This document shows, in pieces, positions 25,638-34,971 of a DNA stretch of 64,000 bases; the first letter of the stretch is position 1; each line of letters opens with the position of its first letter. Source of the stretch: Peribacillus saganii (lineage in GTDB: Bacteria > Bacillota > Bacilli > Bacillales > DSM-1321); assembly GCF_003429095.1 (NCBI RefSeq), contig NZ_QVTE01000008.1:62001-126000 (forward strand), given 5' to 3'. The notes under the pieces were generated by a model. That model did no database searches. It saw nothing but the letters and a program-made list of their open reading frames with translations, and had not been told where the DNA came from. The position numbers were made by a program, and so were the translations under genes.

Positions 25638-25680
25638 AGACGGCATATATTAGAAATTTCTAATAGGTGCCGTCCTTTTA
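25638..25680 (+). terminator. Terminator after the SUKH gene
   Basis: GACGGCA..TTAGAAATTTCTAA..TGCCGTC (a double-paired long stem) followed by CTTTTATTT. Confidence 0.75.
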
Positions 25681-25817
25681 TTTCGAGCTTGCGGTCGGAT
25701 GCAGCTATTGTATGCATTCTTCCTTTATTGAGGGGGCTTAAGGTTTTCCTTATCGTTTGTTTACTTTTTCTAATCTTAAAATAAACATTTGTTGCTTGCC
25801 GTATAACAATTCTAAGT

Positions 25818-26147
25818 TTATGCAGCAGCTATTTGACGGCATTTTTCTGCACATCGGAAGCACGCTGCCGCGCAATTCTGGCAGTGGCTGTGATCATGCT
25901 GTTTGCATTCGTTGCCGCATGACTCACAAATGTCAGCGCAAAGACGGCAAATCTGCTGTGCAAACGGACTGTTGGTCTGCATTGCTTTGACAGCATAGGC
26001 ACAAATATCGGCACATTCCCTATCTAAACGAATACATTCTGTCATCATGTTCACATGCTCTTCGTTCAAACATGCATCAAAGCAATTGTTGCATGCCTCC
26101 AGACATTCCAAACAAGCTTTTATACAATCCTGATAGCGTGAATTCAT
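25818..26147 (-). CDS. Four-helix-bundle copper-binding cysteine-rich protein (DUF326)
   Basis: A 109-residue protein with about 19 cysteines spaced on helices (CIKACLECLEACNNCFDAC, ECADICAYAV, CRLCADICESCGNEC, CQNCAAACFRCAEKC). This is the pattern of the DUF326/Csp-type four-helix bundle that stores many Cu(I) ions through its cysteines (B. subtilis YhjQ type). No signal peptide is present, so it would be cytosolic. TGGAGG precedes the ATG at 26147. It sits next to csoR-copZ-copA on the opposite strand, which supports a copper role. Confidence 0.8.
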   Translation of the reverse strand: MNSRYQDCIKACLECLEACNNCFDACLNEEHVNMMTECIRLDRECADICAYAVKAMQTNSPFAQQICRLCADICESCGNECKQHDHSHCQNCAAACFRCAEKCRQIAAA

Positions 26148-26531
26148 TTTATTACCTCCAGAAAATTCTGTATCCATTACTCTTTACCCAGGAAAAAAGT
26201 ATATTAACTTATTATTAACATCTCAATAGCATCTGTAGAAACATTCTGTAGCTGGCGCGCTTTTTAAATGTCGAGTATGCTGCAACGATCTGGGGCTATA
26301 AGGGGACCTTAAAGGGTAAACGTATGATTTTCTGGTGAGAATAAAAACCAACAATTAGAAATAATCCAAGCACTGGTCCATAGCATCATCCGTTTCTTAT
26401 TGGTTATTGATAAGATCTCCGTCAAGAATTAGGAATCATTGATGAAAACTTGAAATTAATAAGAAAATGCGAGAAGGAAAAGTGATGTAAAAATTTAATT
26501 ACAATCAGGATTTTATTAATTAAATATTGGC
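26148..26531. other. Divergent spacer between the copper-storage gene and csoR
   Basis: A+T-rich. No gene or second CsoR-like palindrome was recognised close to the DUF326 start, so co-regulation of that gene by CsoR is not visible. Confidence 0.4.
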
Positions 26532-26548
26532 ATACCCTACCTGGGTAT
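26532..26548 (+). promoter_or_regulatory. CsoR operator at the csoR-copZ promoter
   Basis: ATACCCTACCTGGGTAT: outer arms ATACCC/GGGTAT are a perfect inverted repeat with a TACCT centre, the form of CsoR operators (TACCC..GGGTA). It lies 31 bp upstream of the csoR start. Confidence 0.75.
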
Positions 26549-26578
26549 GATACGATTTTCATGAAGGAGGCGGGGAAA

Positions 26579-26923
26579 ATGTCTTTGGACTTTGATAAAG
26601 AAGAATCTTTGGCTGAAGAATGTTGTTCCAGTGAAGTAAGCGACAGAAAGAGCCACCATTCTGATAAAGTTAAAAAGAACCTGGTCACCCGGCTGAATCG
26701 CATAGAAGGACAAATTCGCGGTATTAAAGGTTTAATTGAAAAGGACACCTACTGCGATGATGTTATTACCCAAATATCGGCTACACAGTCCGCCCTAAAT
26801 AGTGTGGCTAAACTCTTGCTCGAGGGCCATATGAAAAGCTGTGTAGTGGAAAGAATTCAAGAAGGCGACCTTGAAGTGCTTGATGAGGTGCTTTTAACTG
26901 TTCAAAAATTAATGAAAAAATAA
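26579..26923 (+). CDS. csoR: Copper-sensing repressor CsoR
   Basis: A 114-residue all-helical repressor. The Cu(I) ligands of the family are present: C59 (TYCDDV), H84 and C88 (EGHMKSCV). The DNA-binding helix reads NLVTRLNRIEGQIRGIKGLIE (about 34-54). Copper binding releases the operator at 26532. The start at 26579 has AAGGAGG upstream; an earlier in-frame ATG overlaps that ribosome site. The first 30 residues carry an extra CC pair and HH pair (EECCSSEV.., SHHSDK), which could bind metal. copZ follows 15 bp downstream. Confidence 0.9.
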   Translation: MSLDFDKEESLAEECCSSEVSDRKSHHSDKVKKNLVTRLNRIEGQIRGIKGLIEKDTYCDDVITQISATQSALNSVAKLLLEGHMKSCVVERIQEGDLEVLDEVLLTVQKLMKK

Positions 26924-26938
26924 TGGAGGGGATTCATT

Positions 26939-27145
26939 GTGGAAAATGTAACTTTAAATGTAAGCGGCATGTCTTGTGGACACTGTGTCAAAGCTATTGA
27001 AGGCAGTGTTGGAGAATTAACAGGCGTTCAAAAGGTTTCTGTTGATTTGGAAAATGGTAAAGTCAATATCGAATTCGATTCCAATGCAGTGACACTGGAT
27101 CAAATAAAAGAAACAATCGACGACCAAGGCTATGACGTAGCATAA
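26939..27145 (+). CDS. copZ: Copper chaperone CopZ
   Basis: A 68-residue HMA-domain protein with the Cu(I)-binding GMSCGHC loop (residues 10-16) and the family's beta-alpha-beta-beta-alpha-beta pattern. It carries Cu(I) to the CopA ATPase. It uses a GTG start with TGGAGGGG upstream. It is 15 bp behind csoR in the same transcript and ends in its own terminator, so copA needs a second promoter. Confidence 0.92.
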   Translation: MENVTLNVSGMSCGHCVKAIEGSVGELTGVQKVSVDLENGKVNIEFDSNAVTLDQIKETIDDQGYDVA

Positions 27146-27158
27146 GGAGTTAATTGGA

Positions 27159-27198
27159 CAGAACGTGGCTTTGATGTGCACGTTCTGTTTTTTATTTT
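27159..27198 (+). terminator. Terminator after copZ
   Basis: CAGAACGTG and CACGTTCTG form a perfect 9-bp stem followed by TTTTTTATTTT. Confidence 0.85.
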
Positions 27199-27243
27199 CC
27201 AAATTTATTCAGCCAAAAAATTTTGTAAAAGGGAAAAGTTTGA

Positions 27244-27272
27244 TTGACATATACGGTAGAGGGGTATAGTAT
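27244..27272 (+). promoter_or_regulatory. copA promoter with a CsoR-like site
   Basis: TTGACA, 17-nt spacer, TAGTAT. The spacer contains TACGGTAGAGGGGTA, a degenerate version of the CsoR operator at 26532, so copA is probably also CsoR-controlled. Confidence 0.6.
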
Positions 27273-27313
27273 ATGTGTATAGAGATAATCTTTCCAATAG
27301 GAGAGTGACCAAG

Positions 27314-29746
27314 ATGAGCGAGGCTGATTTAAAAGAAATCCATGTCCCTATTTCAGGTATGACTTGTGCAGCATGCGCAACCCGAATTGAAAAGGGCTTA
27401 AATAAGCTCGAAGGCGTGGAAACCGCGAATGTAAATTTGGTCTTGGAAAAGGCAACTGTCAAATATCATCCTGATAAAACTACAGTTGATGCTTTCGAGA
27501 AAAAAATCACAGATTTAGGTTATGGCGTTGTGATCGAAAAGGTTGAACTTGACTTAGTCGGCATGACCTGTGCGGCTTGTGCAGCCCGAATTGAAAAAGG
27601 CTTGAACAAGCTTGAAGGCGTCAAAAATGCTACTGTTAATCTAGCCTTGGAAACAGGAACAATTGAATATACTCCTTCTCAAGTTTCAGTACAGGATTTG
27701 ATTCAAAAGGTCGAGAAAATTGGCTATCAGGCAAAGTTAAAACAAGAAAAAGGAAAAACAGAAGATTTACGCTCAAAGGAAATTGAAAAGCAAAAAGGAA
27801 AATTCCTTTTTTCATTGATTCTCTCCCTTCCGTTATTATGGGCAATGGTGGGACATTTTGAATTAACTTCATTTATATATGTACCTGAAATGTTTATGAA
27901 TCCATGGGTTCAATTCGCACTTGCAACCCCAGTTCAATTTATCATTGGCAAACAGTTTTATGTGGGGGCTTACAAAGCACTTCGGAATAAAAGTGCCAAT
28001 ATGGACGTATTAGTCGCATTGGGAACCTCTGCAGCGTATTTTTACAGTCTATATCAATCAATCCTGGCAATAGGGACCAATGCCCATTCAGTGGAATTGT
28101 ATTATGAAACAAGCTCCGTACTGATAACTTTGATTATCCTCGGGAAATTGTTTGAAGCCCGTGCCAAGGGGCGTTCTTCAGAAGCAATTAAGAAATTAAT
28201 GGGACTTCAAGCGAAAACAGCTACTGTATACCGCGACGGACAGGAACTTAACATCCCGCTGGAAGAAGTAGTTACCGGCGACGTTGTTTATATAAAACCG
28301 GGTGAAAAGGTTCCGGTAGACGGAGAAATAATCGAAGGCCGTTCTGCTATGGATGAGTCAATGTTAACAGGGGAAAGTGTACCAGTTGACAAAACAGTTG
28401 GAGATTCTGTTATAGGTGCAACCATAAATAAGAATGGTTTCTTGAAAATGAAAGCAACTAAAGTAGGAAAAGATACAGCACTGGCGCAAATTATTAAAGT
28501 GGTTGAGGAAGCTCAAGGTTCTAAAGCCCCTATCCAGAGGGTTGCGGATCAAATTTCTGGTATTTTTGTACCAATCGTTGTGGGTATTGCTGTTTTTACG
28601 TTTTTGATATGGTATCTATGGGTGAGTCCAGGCGAATTTGCCGTAGCCCTTGAGAAACTGATAGCTGTTCTAGTGATTGCCTGCCCTTGTGCGCTCGGAC
28701 TGGCAACACCAACATCTATTATGGCTGGGTCTGGCCGTGCTGCAGAATATGGCGTTCTTTTTAAAGGCGGGGAACATCTTGAAATGACGCACCGCATTAC
28801 AACAGTTGTTTTGGATAAAACAGGTACAGTCACAAATGGCAAGCCGGTGCTGACTGATGTTATTATTGATCGAGATATGGATGATGAAACACTTCTTAGC
28901 CTTATAGGAGCTGCGGAAAAGCAATCCGAGCATCCGCTGGCCGAGGCGATAGTACAAGGAATTAAAGATAGAAATATTGAGATACCGGATGTTCAGGCAT
29001 TTGAAGCCATTCCAGGGCACGGAATCAAGGCAAATGTTAAAGGTCACGAGCTGTTAATTGGCACAAGAAGATTGATGAGCAAATACGAGATTGCAGTTGA
29101 ATCTGTTAACAGTAAGATGGAAAATCTTGAGGATAATGGGAAAACAGCTATGCTTGTTGCAGCGGATGGACAGCTCGTCGGTATCGTAGCAGTAGCTGAC
29201 ACTGTAAAGGAAAGTTCAAGAGAAGCAATCAATCGCCTGAAAGATGCAGGACTTGAAGTAATCATGATGACAGGTGACAACAAACGGACAGCTCAATCAA
29301 TTGCAAATGAAGTGGGAATCGATATCGCCATTGCTGAAGTTCTTCCTGAAGGAAAGGCTGATGAAGTTAAGAAGCTGCAAGCACAAGGAAAACATGTGGC
29401 TATGGTTGGTGATGGAATCAATGACGCACCAGCCCTTGCTATGGCTGATATTGGAATGGCAATTGGCACAGGAACAGATGTCGCAATGGAAGCAGCCGAT
29501 ATCACCCTTATGAGAGGAAATCTAAATAGTATTGCAGACGCAATCCTAATGAGCAAAAAGACGATTCGCAATATAAAGCAAAACCTTTTCTGGGCATTGG
29601 CCTACAATTCTCTTGGAATCCCAATAGCAGCAATGGGATTCCTTGAACCGTGGCTCGCAGGAGCGGCGATGGCATTCAGTTCTGTGTCTGTTGTGCTGAA
29701 TGCGCTTCGTTTACAGCGGGTGAAGTTAAGCGAAAATATGAGCTAG
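27314..29746 (+). CDS. copA: Cu(I)-exporting P1B-type ATPase CopA
   Basis: An 810-residue copper pump. Two N-terminal HMA domains each carry [21 protein letters not shown] (near residues 15 and 83) and are very alike. Then come eight predicted membrane helices, the TGES actuator motif, the CPC copper site at 457-459 ([13 protein letters not shown]), phosphorylated D501 (DKTGT), SEHPLAEAI (HP motif) and [16 protein letters not shown]. It exports cytosolic Cu(I) supplied by CopZ. The start at 27314 has AGGAGAGTG upstream. It has its own promoter and terminator. Confidence 0.95.
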   Translation: MSEADLKEIHVPISGMTCAACATRIEKGLNKLEGVETANVNLVLEKATVKYHPDKTTVDAFEKKITDLGYGVVIEKVELDLVGMTCAACAARIEKGLNKLEGVKNATVNLALETGTIEYTPSQVSVQDLIQKVEKIGYQAKLKQEKGKTEDLRSKEIEKQKGKFLFSLILSLPLLWAMVGHFELTSFIYVPEMFMNPWVQFALATPVQFIIGKQFYVGAYKALRNKSANMDVLVALGTSAAYFYSLYQSILAIGTNAHSVELYYETSSVLITLIILGKLFEARAKGRSSEAIKKLMGLQAKTATVYRDGQELNIPLEEVVTGDVVYIKPGEKVPVDGEIIEGRSAMDESMLTGESVPVDKTVGDSVIGATINKNGFLKMKATKVGKDTALAQIIKVVEEAQGSKAPIQRVADQISGIFVPIVVGIAVFTFLIWYLWVSPGEFAVALEKLIAVLVIACPCALGLATPTSIMAGSGRAAEYGVLFKGGEHLEMTHRITTVVLDKTGTVTNGKPVLTDVIIDRDMDDETLLSLIGAAEKQSEHPLAEAIVQGIKDRNIEIPDVQAFEAIPGHGIKANVKGHELLIGTRRLMSKYEIAVESVNSKMENLEDNGKTAMLVAADGQLVGIVAVADTVKESSREAINRLKDAGLEVIMMTGDNKRTAQSIANEVGIDIAIAEVLPEGKADEVKKLQAQGKHVAMVGDGINDAPALAMADIGMAIGTGTDVAMEAADITLMRGNLNSIADAILMSKKTIRNIKQNLFWALAYNSLGIPIAAMGFLEPWLAGAAMAFSSVSVVLNALRLQRVKLSENMS

Positions 29747-29780
29747 ATGGTATTTGGCAATTTAAATAATATATCAGTAC

Positions 29781-29810
29781 AACGCTTGGTCAAGACCAGG
29801 CGTTTTTTTT
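29781..29810 (+). terminator. Terminator after copA
   Basis: AACGCTTGGT-CAAG-ACCAGGCGTT with one G-U pair, then TTTTTT. Confidence 0.85.
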
Positions 29811-29998
29811 ATGGTGCTTCCGAAATCTATTTGAAGATTAAATCCCCCTCGATCTATCGGTAGTTATACTTCCTTTTTCAGTTTTGGCAAGTGACTTTCC
29901 GGTTTTGCACAGTAAAATCAAAACTACTGTTGACTAGATGCTTTCCAAAGGATTTTTTTTTGTAAAAAGGCATCTGAGTAAGCAGATCTTGAAACAAC

Positions 29999-30030
29999 AA
30001 AAAAACGCATAAAATCATGCGTTTTTTGTG
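29999..30030. terminator. Bidirectional terminator, pdxT side
   Basis: AAAAAACGCAT-AAAATC-ATGCGTTTTTT: a symmetric stem with A and T tails just past the pdxT stop. Confidence 0.8.
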
Positions 30031-30036
30031 AAAAAT

Positions 30037-30633
30037 TTAAACTTCCGCACCTGTAGTTTTAGCTGACTCCTTCACCATTTCCAGGAATAATTCCAAGAAG
30101 CGGGTATCGTTTGTCAATTCCGGATGGAAGGCGCTGACAAGAATATGGTCTTGTTTAGCGGCAACAATTTTATCCCTGTAAGTAGCTAAAACTTCAACTT
30201 GTGGACCGGCACTTTCAGCGTACGGCGCCCTTATGAAAACAGCAGGGAATGGTTCAGCCAGTCCTTTTACAGGAAGGTCAGTCTCAAAGCTTTCAACCTG
30301 GCGGCCAAAGGCATTGCGGGTTACATTAATATCCATCAGCTTGAGATGAGCATCATCCGAGCCGTTCAGCTTATCTGCAACAAGCACCATTCCTGCGCAT
30401 GTTCCAAATATCGGCTTCTTTTTGCTTGAAAAATCCTTTACTGGATCAATAAAACCATATAAGTTCATCAAGTTTCTTATGGCTGTACTTTCACCGCCTG
30501 GAATGATTAAACCATCAATTTCTTCCAGCTGTTCAGCTTTTTTTACAAGGACACCTTTAAACCCGGCCGCTTCGATTTGCTTAATGTGCTCGGAAACAGC
30601 ACCCTGCAAGCCCAAAACACCTATTGTCAGCAT
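30037..30633 (-). CDS. pdxT: Pyridoxal 5'-phosphate synthase glutaminase subunit
   Basis: A 198-residue class-I-type glutamine amidotransferase that releases ammonia for PdxS. It opens IGVLGLQGAVSEHI; it has IPGGESTAI (about residues 44-52), the nucleophile Cys in FGTCAGM (about 79) and the His-Glu pair in SAFHPEL (about 170-172). The start at 30633 has GGTGG upstream and lies 1 bp after the pdxS stop, so the two are translationally linked and form the two-subunit PLP synthase. Confidence 0.95.
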   Translation of the reverse strand: MLTIGVLGLQGAVSEHIKQIEAAGFKGVLVKKAEQLEEIDGLIIPGGESTAIRNLMNLYGFIDPVKDFSSKKKPIFGTCAGMVLVADKLNGSDDAHLKLMDINVTRNAFGRQVESFETDLPVKGLAEPFPAVFIRAPYAESAGPQVEVLATYRDKIVAAKQDHILVSAFHPELTNDTRFLELFLEMVKESAKTTGAEV

Positions 30634-30634
30634 A

Positions 30635-31522
30635 TTACCACCCGCGCTCCTGCATGCGGTCAGATTGCTGAAGCTTGGATATTTCAAGTCCTCTCATTGG
30701 AGTACCCAGTTCCTTGGAAAGGTCGCCGATTAATTTGTAGTCTGTATAGTATGTAGTAGCCTGTACAATTGCTTTCGCAAATTTTTCAGGATTATCGGAT
30801 TTGAAAATACCGGAGCCAACGAAAACTCCATCTGCGCCAAGTTCCATCATAAGAGCAGCATCAGCAGGTGTAGCTACACCGCCGGCAGCAAAGTTAACAA
30901 CCGGAAGGCGTCCTTCGCGTTTAATTTGAAGCAGGATTTCATAAGGTGCCCCAAGAATCTTTGCTTCGGTCATGATTTCATCATCGTTCATCGAAACAAG
31001 GCGGCGGACCTGTGCATTCACCTGGCGCATATGGCGAACAGCTTCAACGATGTTTCCTGTTCCAGGCTCGCCCTTTGTGCGAAGCATGGATGCTCCTTCG
31101 CCAAGACGGCGTGCAGCTTCCCCTAAATCGCGGCATCCGCAAACGAATGGAACGGTAAATGCGCTTTTCAATAGGTGGTACTCTTCATCTGCTGGAGTTA
31201 AAACTTCACTTTCATCGATATAATCAACGCCCATTGCTTCCAGTACGCGTGCTTCGACAATGTGCCCGATACGAGCCTTTGCCATTACCGGAATAGACAC
31301 AGCGTTCATCACTTCTTCTACAATACGTGGATCAGCCATTCTTGCTACTCCGCCAGCTGCACGGATATCAGATGGAACGCGTTCTAGTGCCATAACCGCG
31401 ACTGCTCCAGCTTCTTCAGCAATTTTTGCCTGCTCGGCATTTATTACATCCATAATGACGCCGCCTTTTTGCATAGCAGCCATACCTCTTTTTACAGCCT
31501 CTGTTCCTAAAGCTCTTTCCAT
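30635..31522 (-). CDS. pdxS: Pyridoxal 5'-phosphate synthase lyase subunit
   Basis: A 295-residue (beta/alpha)8 barrel that builds PLP from ribose 5-phosphate, glyceraldehyde 3-phosphate and ammonia. It has [39 protein letters not shown], the catalytic lysine in [11 protein letters not shown] (about 81), and the C-terminal RMQERGW. It is almost invariant relative to the family. The ATG at 31522 is favoured over a GTG three codons earlier, because GGGTGAT sits at the right spacing. It is the first gene of pdxS-pdxT, divergent from pdxR. Confidence 0.95.
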   Translation of the reverse strand: MERALGTEAVKRGMAAMQKGGVIMDVINAEQAKIAEEAGAVAVMALERVPSDIRAAGGVARMADPRIVEEVMNAVSIPVMAKARIGHIVEARVLEAMGVDYIDESEVLTPADEEYHLLKSAFTVPFVCGCRDLGEAARRLGEGASMLRTKGEPGTGNIVEAVRHMRQVNAQVRRLVSMNDDEIMTEAKILGAPYEILLQIKREGRLPVVNFAAGGVATPADAALMMELGADGVFVGSGIFKSDNPEKFAKAIVQATTYYTDYKLIGDLSKELGTPMRGLEISKLQQSDRMQERGW

Positions 31523-31692
31523 TTTTATCACCCTGACCTTATTTTTTTAACATACTAATTTCTGAAGCTAGCTCAGTTCTGCCGCGCTGAAATGTTAATC
31601 TCGAAGCGCCGGCAATCTTCATTGCTTTTACTTTTCTTCTTGTAAATTTAGTATATGTTTTTTACTATAAAAACAAACAGACTCCATTGAAA

Positions 31693-31727
31693 GTGTCAGT
31701 TTTAATAAAAATGATGGTGTCAGTTTT
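31693..31727. promoter_or_regulatory. Probable PdxR operator: two direct repeats
   Basis: GTGTCAGTTTT occurs exactly twice (31693-31703 and 31717-31727), 24 bp start to start, in the pdxS/pdxR divergent region and just before the pdxR ribosome site. MocR-type regulators such as PdxR bind direct repeats in such positions. The spacing is about two helical turns. Confidence 0.55.
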
Positions 31728-31744
31728 CAGGAGGCGATGAAATA

Positions 31745-33142
31745 GTGGATATGCTCTCATGTGATTTGGACCGCACGAATGAAATTCCGCTTTATGAACA
31801 GCTTTATTTATACATAAAAAGAGAAATTATTGAAGGAAGGCTTCATTATCAAACGAAACTGCCCTCAAAACGAAAATTGGCTGATTTTTTGGAAATAAGC
31901 CAGAACACTGTGGAAGCCGCATACGAGCAGTTAACTTCAGAAGGATATCTGGAAGTACTACCGCGGAAGGGCTATTTCGTAATGGCATCGGAAGACCTGG
32001 AATATGTGGGAAAGCTGGATGTTCCAATAAAAACCGACAATGTTAAAAATGAATCATTTCGCTATCATTTTCATCCAAGCATTATTGATACAGCAGGTTT
32101 TCCCTTCCAGCAATGGCGGAAGTACGCAAAAAATGTTATGGATGAGCGGAATAGCGATTTGCTGCTGTTAGGTGAACCGCAGGGAGAATTTGAGCTGCGC
32201 ACGGAAATTGCAGATTATTTATATCATGCCAGAGGGGTCAAGTGTTCCCCTGAACAAATCGTACTTGGAGCAGGCATTGAAATTCTGCTGCAGCAGCTTG
32301 TTTTATTATGGGATGCTAAAACCAAATATGGAGTGGAAGATCCGGGGTATCATTTAATCCCCAGAATAATGAAAACATATGGAAGGGATCTTTATCCGCT
32401 CCAGGTTGACAATTCTGGAGTCAAGGTTTCAGAAATAGCACGCGCAGGAATTGATGTTGTTTATGTAACGCCTTCTAGGCATTTTCCGTACGGTACAATT
32501 CTTTCGGTGAACCGGCGGAACAAATTGTTAAATTGGGCAGCAGAAGCAGATGGCCGTTATATTATTGAAGATGATTATGACAGTGAATATCGCTATAGCG
32601 GCAAATCAATTCCTTCTTTGCAGAGTATGGACCAAAAAGGAAAAGTTATTTACATGGGTTCTTTTTCGAAATCGCTGATGCCTTCCATCCGGATCAGCTA
32701 TATGGTCCTTCCGCATCAACTGATGGAACGATTTCGCTCTGAATTATCATTCAACAATTCCAGCGTTTCAAGGATGGATCAGCATATTCTCGCACAGTTT
32801 ATGAGGCATGGAGATTTTGGAAAGCATTTAAATCGGATGAGGAAAATCTATCGGCGAAAATTAGAAAAAATAACTGAAATGCTTAAACACTATGCTGATA
32901 AAATCCAAGTCATTGGTGAGAACTCTGGCTTGCACATCGTGCTTGTCGTACAAAATGGATTGGATGAAACACTTTTAGTTAAAAAGGCAGAAACGGCAAA
33001 TATCCGGGTCTACCCATTATCGCAGTACACGTTTGAAAAAAAATACGAAGGGCCGCCGCAAATTATTTTAGGGTTTGCCGGAATACCTGAAGAGGATTTA
33101 GACGATGCGATTACGTCTTTAATGAAAAGCTGGGGTATTTAA
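31745..33142 (+). CDS. pdxR: PdxR-type MocR transcription regulator (GntR HTH + aminotransferase-like domain)
   Basis: A 465-residue regulator. Residues 10-80 are a GntR winged helix (PLYEQLYLYIKREIIEGRL..LPSKRKLADFLEISQNTVEAAYEQLTSEGYLE). The rest is a fold-type-I aminotransferase domain with EDDYDSEYRY and the PLP-binding lysine in MGSFSKSLMPSIRISY. MocR proteins of this kind sense PLP and control pdxST. The GTG start follows AGGAGGCGATG. Its divergent position to pdxS and the direct repeats between them support autoregulation and control of PLP synthesis. Confidence 0.85.
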   Translation: MDMLSCDLDRTNEIPLYEQLYLYIKREIIEGRLHYQTKLPSKRKLADFLEISQNTVEAAYEQLTSEGYLEVLPRKGYFVMASEDLEYVGKLDVPIKTDNVKNESFRYHFHPSIIDTAGFPFQQWRKYAKNVMDERNSDLLLLGEPQGEFELRTEIADYLYHARGVKCSPEQIVLGAGIEILLQQLVLLWDAKTKYGVEDPGYHLIPRIMKTYGRDLYPLQVDNSGVKVSEIARAGIDVVYVTPSRHFPYGTILSVNRRNKLLNWAAEADGRYIIEDDYDSEYRYSGKSIPSLQSMDQKGKVIYMGSFSKSLMPSIRISYMVLPHQLMERFRSELSFNNSSVSRMDQHILAQFMRHGDFGKHLNRMRKIYRRKLEKITEMLKHYADKIQVIGENSGLHIVLVVQNGLDETLLVKKAETANIRVYPLSQYTFEKKYEGPPQIILGFAGIPEEDLDDAITSLMKSWGI

Positions 33143-33337
33143 TTAGGGACCAATTCCTTAATGAAAACCTAAGTCAAGTTATATAATCTATGCTGGCTGA
33201 ATCATTCAAACAAATGTATTAGGCGTTTCAGATATTCCCCTGCCCCCTTTCTTGTTTCAACCGGTAAAACATGGATGTTACTAAATAGCTCTATCCGGGA
33301 ATAAATGGTCTTAAACAAGCATAAGAGGAGATTTAGG

Positions 33338-34042
33338 ATGAATAAACTGGCGATTAGCCTGCTGTTGCTAATAGGAATAGCGACGGTTTGGTTTTATCAA
33401 GAAATGCAGAGGACAAACAACCATCCTGTGGTCATAGCCTTTGGAGATTCTTTGACCGAAGGATTTGGAGATATTCACGGGGAAGGGTATATTGATGGGC
33501 TAGAGAAGGAGCTGAATTCCCAGGAAGGCCACCAGCCATACAGGATTTGGAATTATGGAATTGTTGGCCAGGAGAGCTCAGGTGTACTTAAACAGCTTAA
33601 CGATACACGGATTGTTTCCAAACTGGGTGAGGCCGAACATTTTATAGTATTTATCGGCACTAACGATTTACTCCATAACAACGGCGGCGATTTTGCTCCA
33701 CTCAATGAAAAGAAGATTAAGGAGGGCAAAGACCAATATGTTGAGAACTTAAAAAAAATCCTTTCCATATTGCAAAATGAAAACATCCAGGCGAAAATAG
33801 CTGTTCTCGGACTTTATAATCCATATCCTGATGACAAGGAAATTGAAAAGGAAATCGATAAGTGGAACCATACAACACAGCAACTTATTAAAAACAATGA
33901 AAGAATCACATACGTTCCGACCAATGATTTATTCAAAAATAAATATAAAAGTAAATATTTTAGTGACTCTCTGCACCTAAACGAAAAAGGATACAAAATT
34001 ATTTCCAGACGCATTATGGAACGGTATGATTTCGGAGTTTAG
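33338..34042 (+). CDS. Membrane-anchored or secreted SGNH/GDSL hydrolase
   Basis: A 234-residue protein. Residues 1-20 are an N-terminal hydrophobic signal/anchor (MNKLAISLLLLIGIATVWFY). SGNH blocks follow: block I IAFGDSLTEGFG (nucleophile Ser, about residue 36), the block II glycine in NYGIVGQESS, block III IGTNDLL, and block V SDSLHLNEKGY (Asp/His pair near the C-terminus). The family hydrolyses lipids or acyl/acetyl esters. GAGGAG lies before the ATG at 33338. It is close to a wall peptidase gene, so an envelope role is reasonable. Confidence 0.8.
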   Translation: MNKLAISLLLLIGIATVWFYQEMQRTNNHPVVIAFGDSLTEGFGDIHGEGYIDGLEKELNSQEGHQPYRIWNYGIVGQESSGVLKQLNDTRIVSKLGEAEHFIVFIGTNDLLHNNGGDFAPLNEKKIKEGKDQYVENLKKILSILQNENIQAKIAVLGLYNPYPDDKEIEKEIDKWNHTTQQLIKNNERITYVPTNDLFKNKYKSKYFSDSLHLNEKGYKIISRRIMERYDFGV

Positions 34043-34059
34043 CAGAATGAAAGGTTATT

Positions 34060-34190
34060 CCGTGAAAATCCGGATCATTCCGCGATGATAAAATTAATTT
34101 CCTGAAGATAAAATTAATACCGTGAGAAATCCGGATCATTCCGTGAAGATATTATAACCATTTTCGTAAAATCAAATTAATTTCGTAAAA
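34060..34190. repeat. Short tandem repeat with 60-bp period
   Basis: CCGTGAAAATCCGGATCATTCCGCGATGAT (34060-) recurs as CCGTGAGAAATCCGGATCATTCCGTGAAGAT (34120-), 60 bp apart, followed by AAATTAATTTC-type spacers and a third degenerate unit (TTTTCGTAAAATCAAATTAATTTCGT). It is non-coding, between the SGNH and M15 genes. Confidence 0.65.
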
Positions 34191-34319
34191 GGTTGCCAGG
34201 TTAATTAAAATTGAAACTCTTAACAGCTTTTTCGCGTCTAATATTATATAGGGGAATTTAAATTTTATTAAGCTGTTATTCATTTAAAAGCGTTCCACTG
34301 GATAGGAACATGAAAGGGT

Positions 34320-34871
34320 TTGACCAAAATCATTAGATTTTTGTTAACAATAGGCCTGCTAACGGCTTTCGTGTACGGAGTATTTTTTGTATATAAGAAT
34401 TTTATTGAGCCCCCTGACCTTGATAATCTACCAAAGGTAACAGAGCTTCATCCAGAAGTTGCTGAAAAGAAAGATCTCCTCGTAAAAAGGGCAGCCGAAC
34501 AGGGGATTACAATTTTGATTACATCAGATTTTAGGAGTATTGAAGAGCAAAATAAGCTTTACGAGAAGGGAAGGTCCCTTCCGGGGAATATTGTCACATA
34601 TGCGCGCGGAGGTGAGTCGCTCCATAATTTCGGACTTGCCATCGACTTTGCCATTCTAATAAAAGAAGGGACAGCCAGCTGGGATATGAACCGGGATGGT
34701 AATGGAAATGGTAAGGCTGACTGGATGGAGGTCGTTTCGATTGCAAAGGAACTCGGCTTTGAATGGGGCGGTGATTGGAACGGCTTTAAGGATTACGCTC
34801 ATTTGGAGATCAATTTCGGTTATTCGTTATGGGAGCTGCAAAAAGGACAATTGCCTTCAGGGCTAAAATAA
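34320..34871 (+). CDS. M15-family peptidoglycan peptidase (CwlK/VanY-like)
   Basis: A 183-residue protein with an N-terminal membrane segment (residues 4-27) and a D-Ala-D-Ala/L-Ala-D-Glu peptidase domain: TSDFRSIEEQNKLYEKGR (about 74-91), GGESLHNFGLAIDFAI with the first Zn ligands His and Asp (about 101-116), and the last Zn His in YAHLEINFG. It would cut wall stem peptides outside the membrane. The start is a TTG; an upstream stop in frame rules out anything earlier, and the ribosome site (AAAGGG or AGGA) is poorly spaced, so the exact start is uncertain. Confidence 0.8.
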   Translation: MTKIIRFLLTIGLLTAFVYGVFFVYKNFIEPPDLDNLPKVTELHPEVAEKKDLLVKRAAEQGITILITSDFRSIEEQNKLYEKGRSLPGNIVTYARGGESLHNFGLAIDFAILIKEGTASWDMNRDGNGNGKADWMEVVSIAKELGFEWGGDWNGFKDYAHLEINFGYSLWELQKGQLPSGLK

Positions 34872-34971
34872 GCCTGTACAATTATATGTACTTGCAAGCT
34901 GTTAGGGAAACGCTGTTTAACCTCCTTAATTTTGGAAATACTATTCTAAACAACTTAAGGAGGAAGGCATC

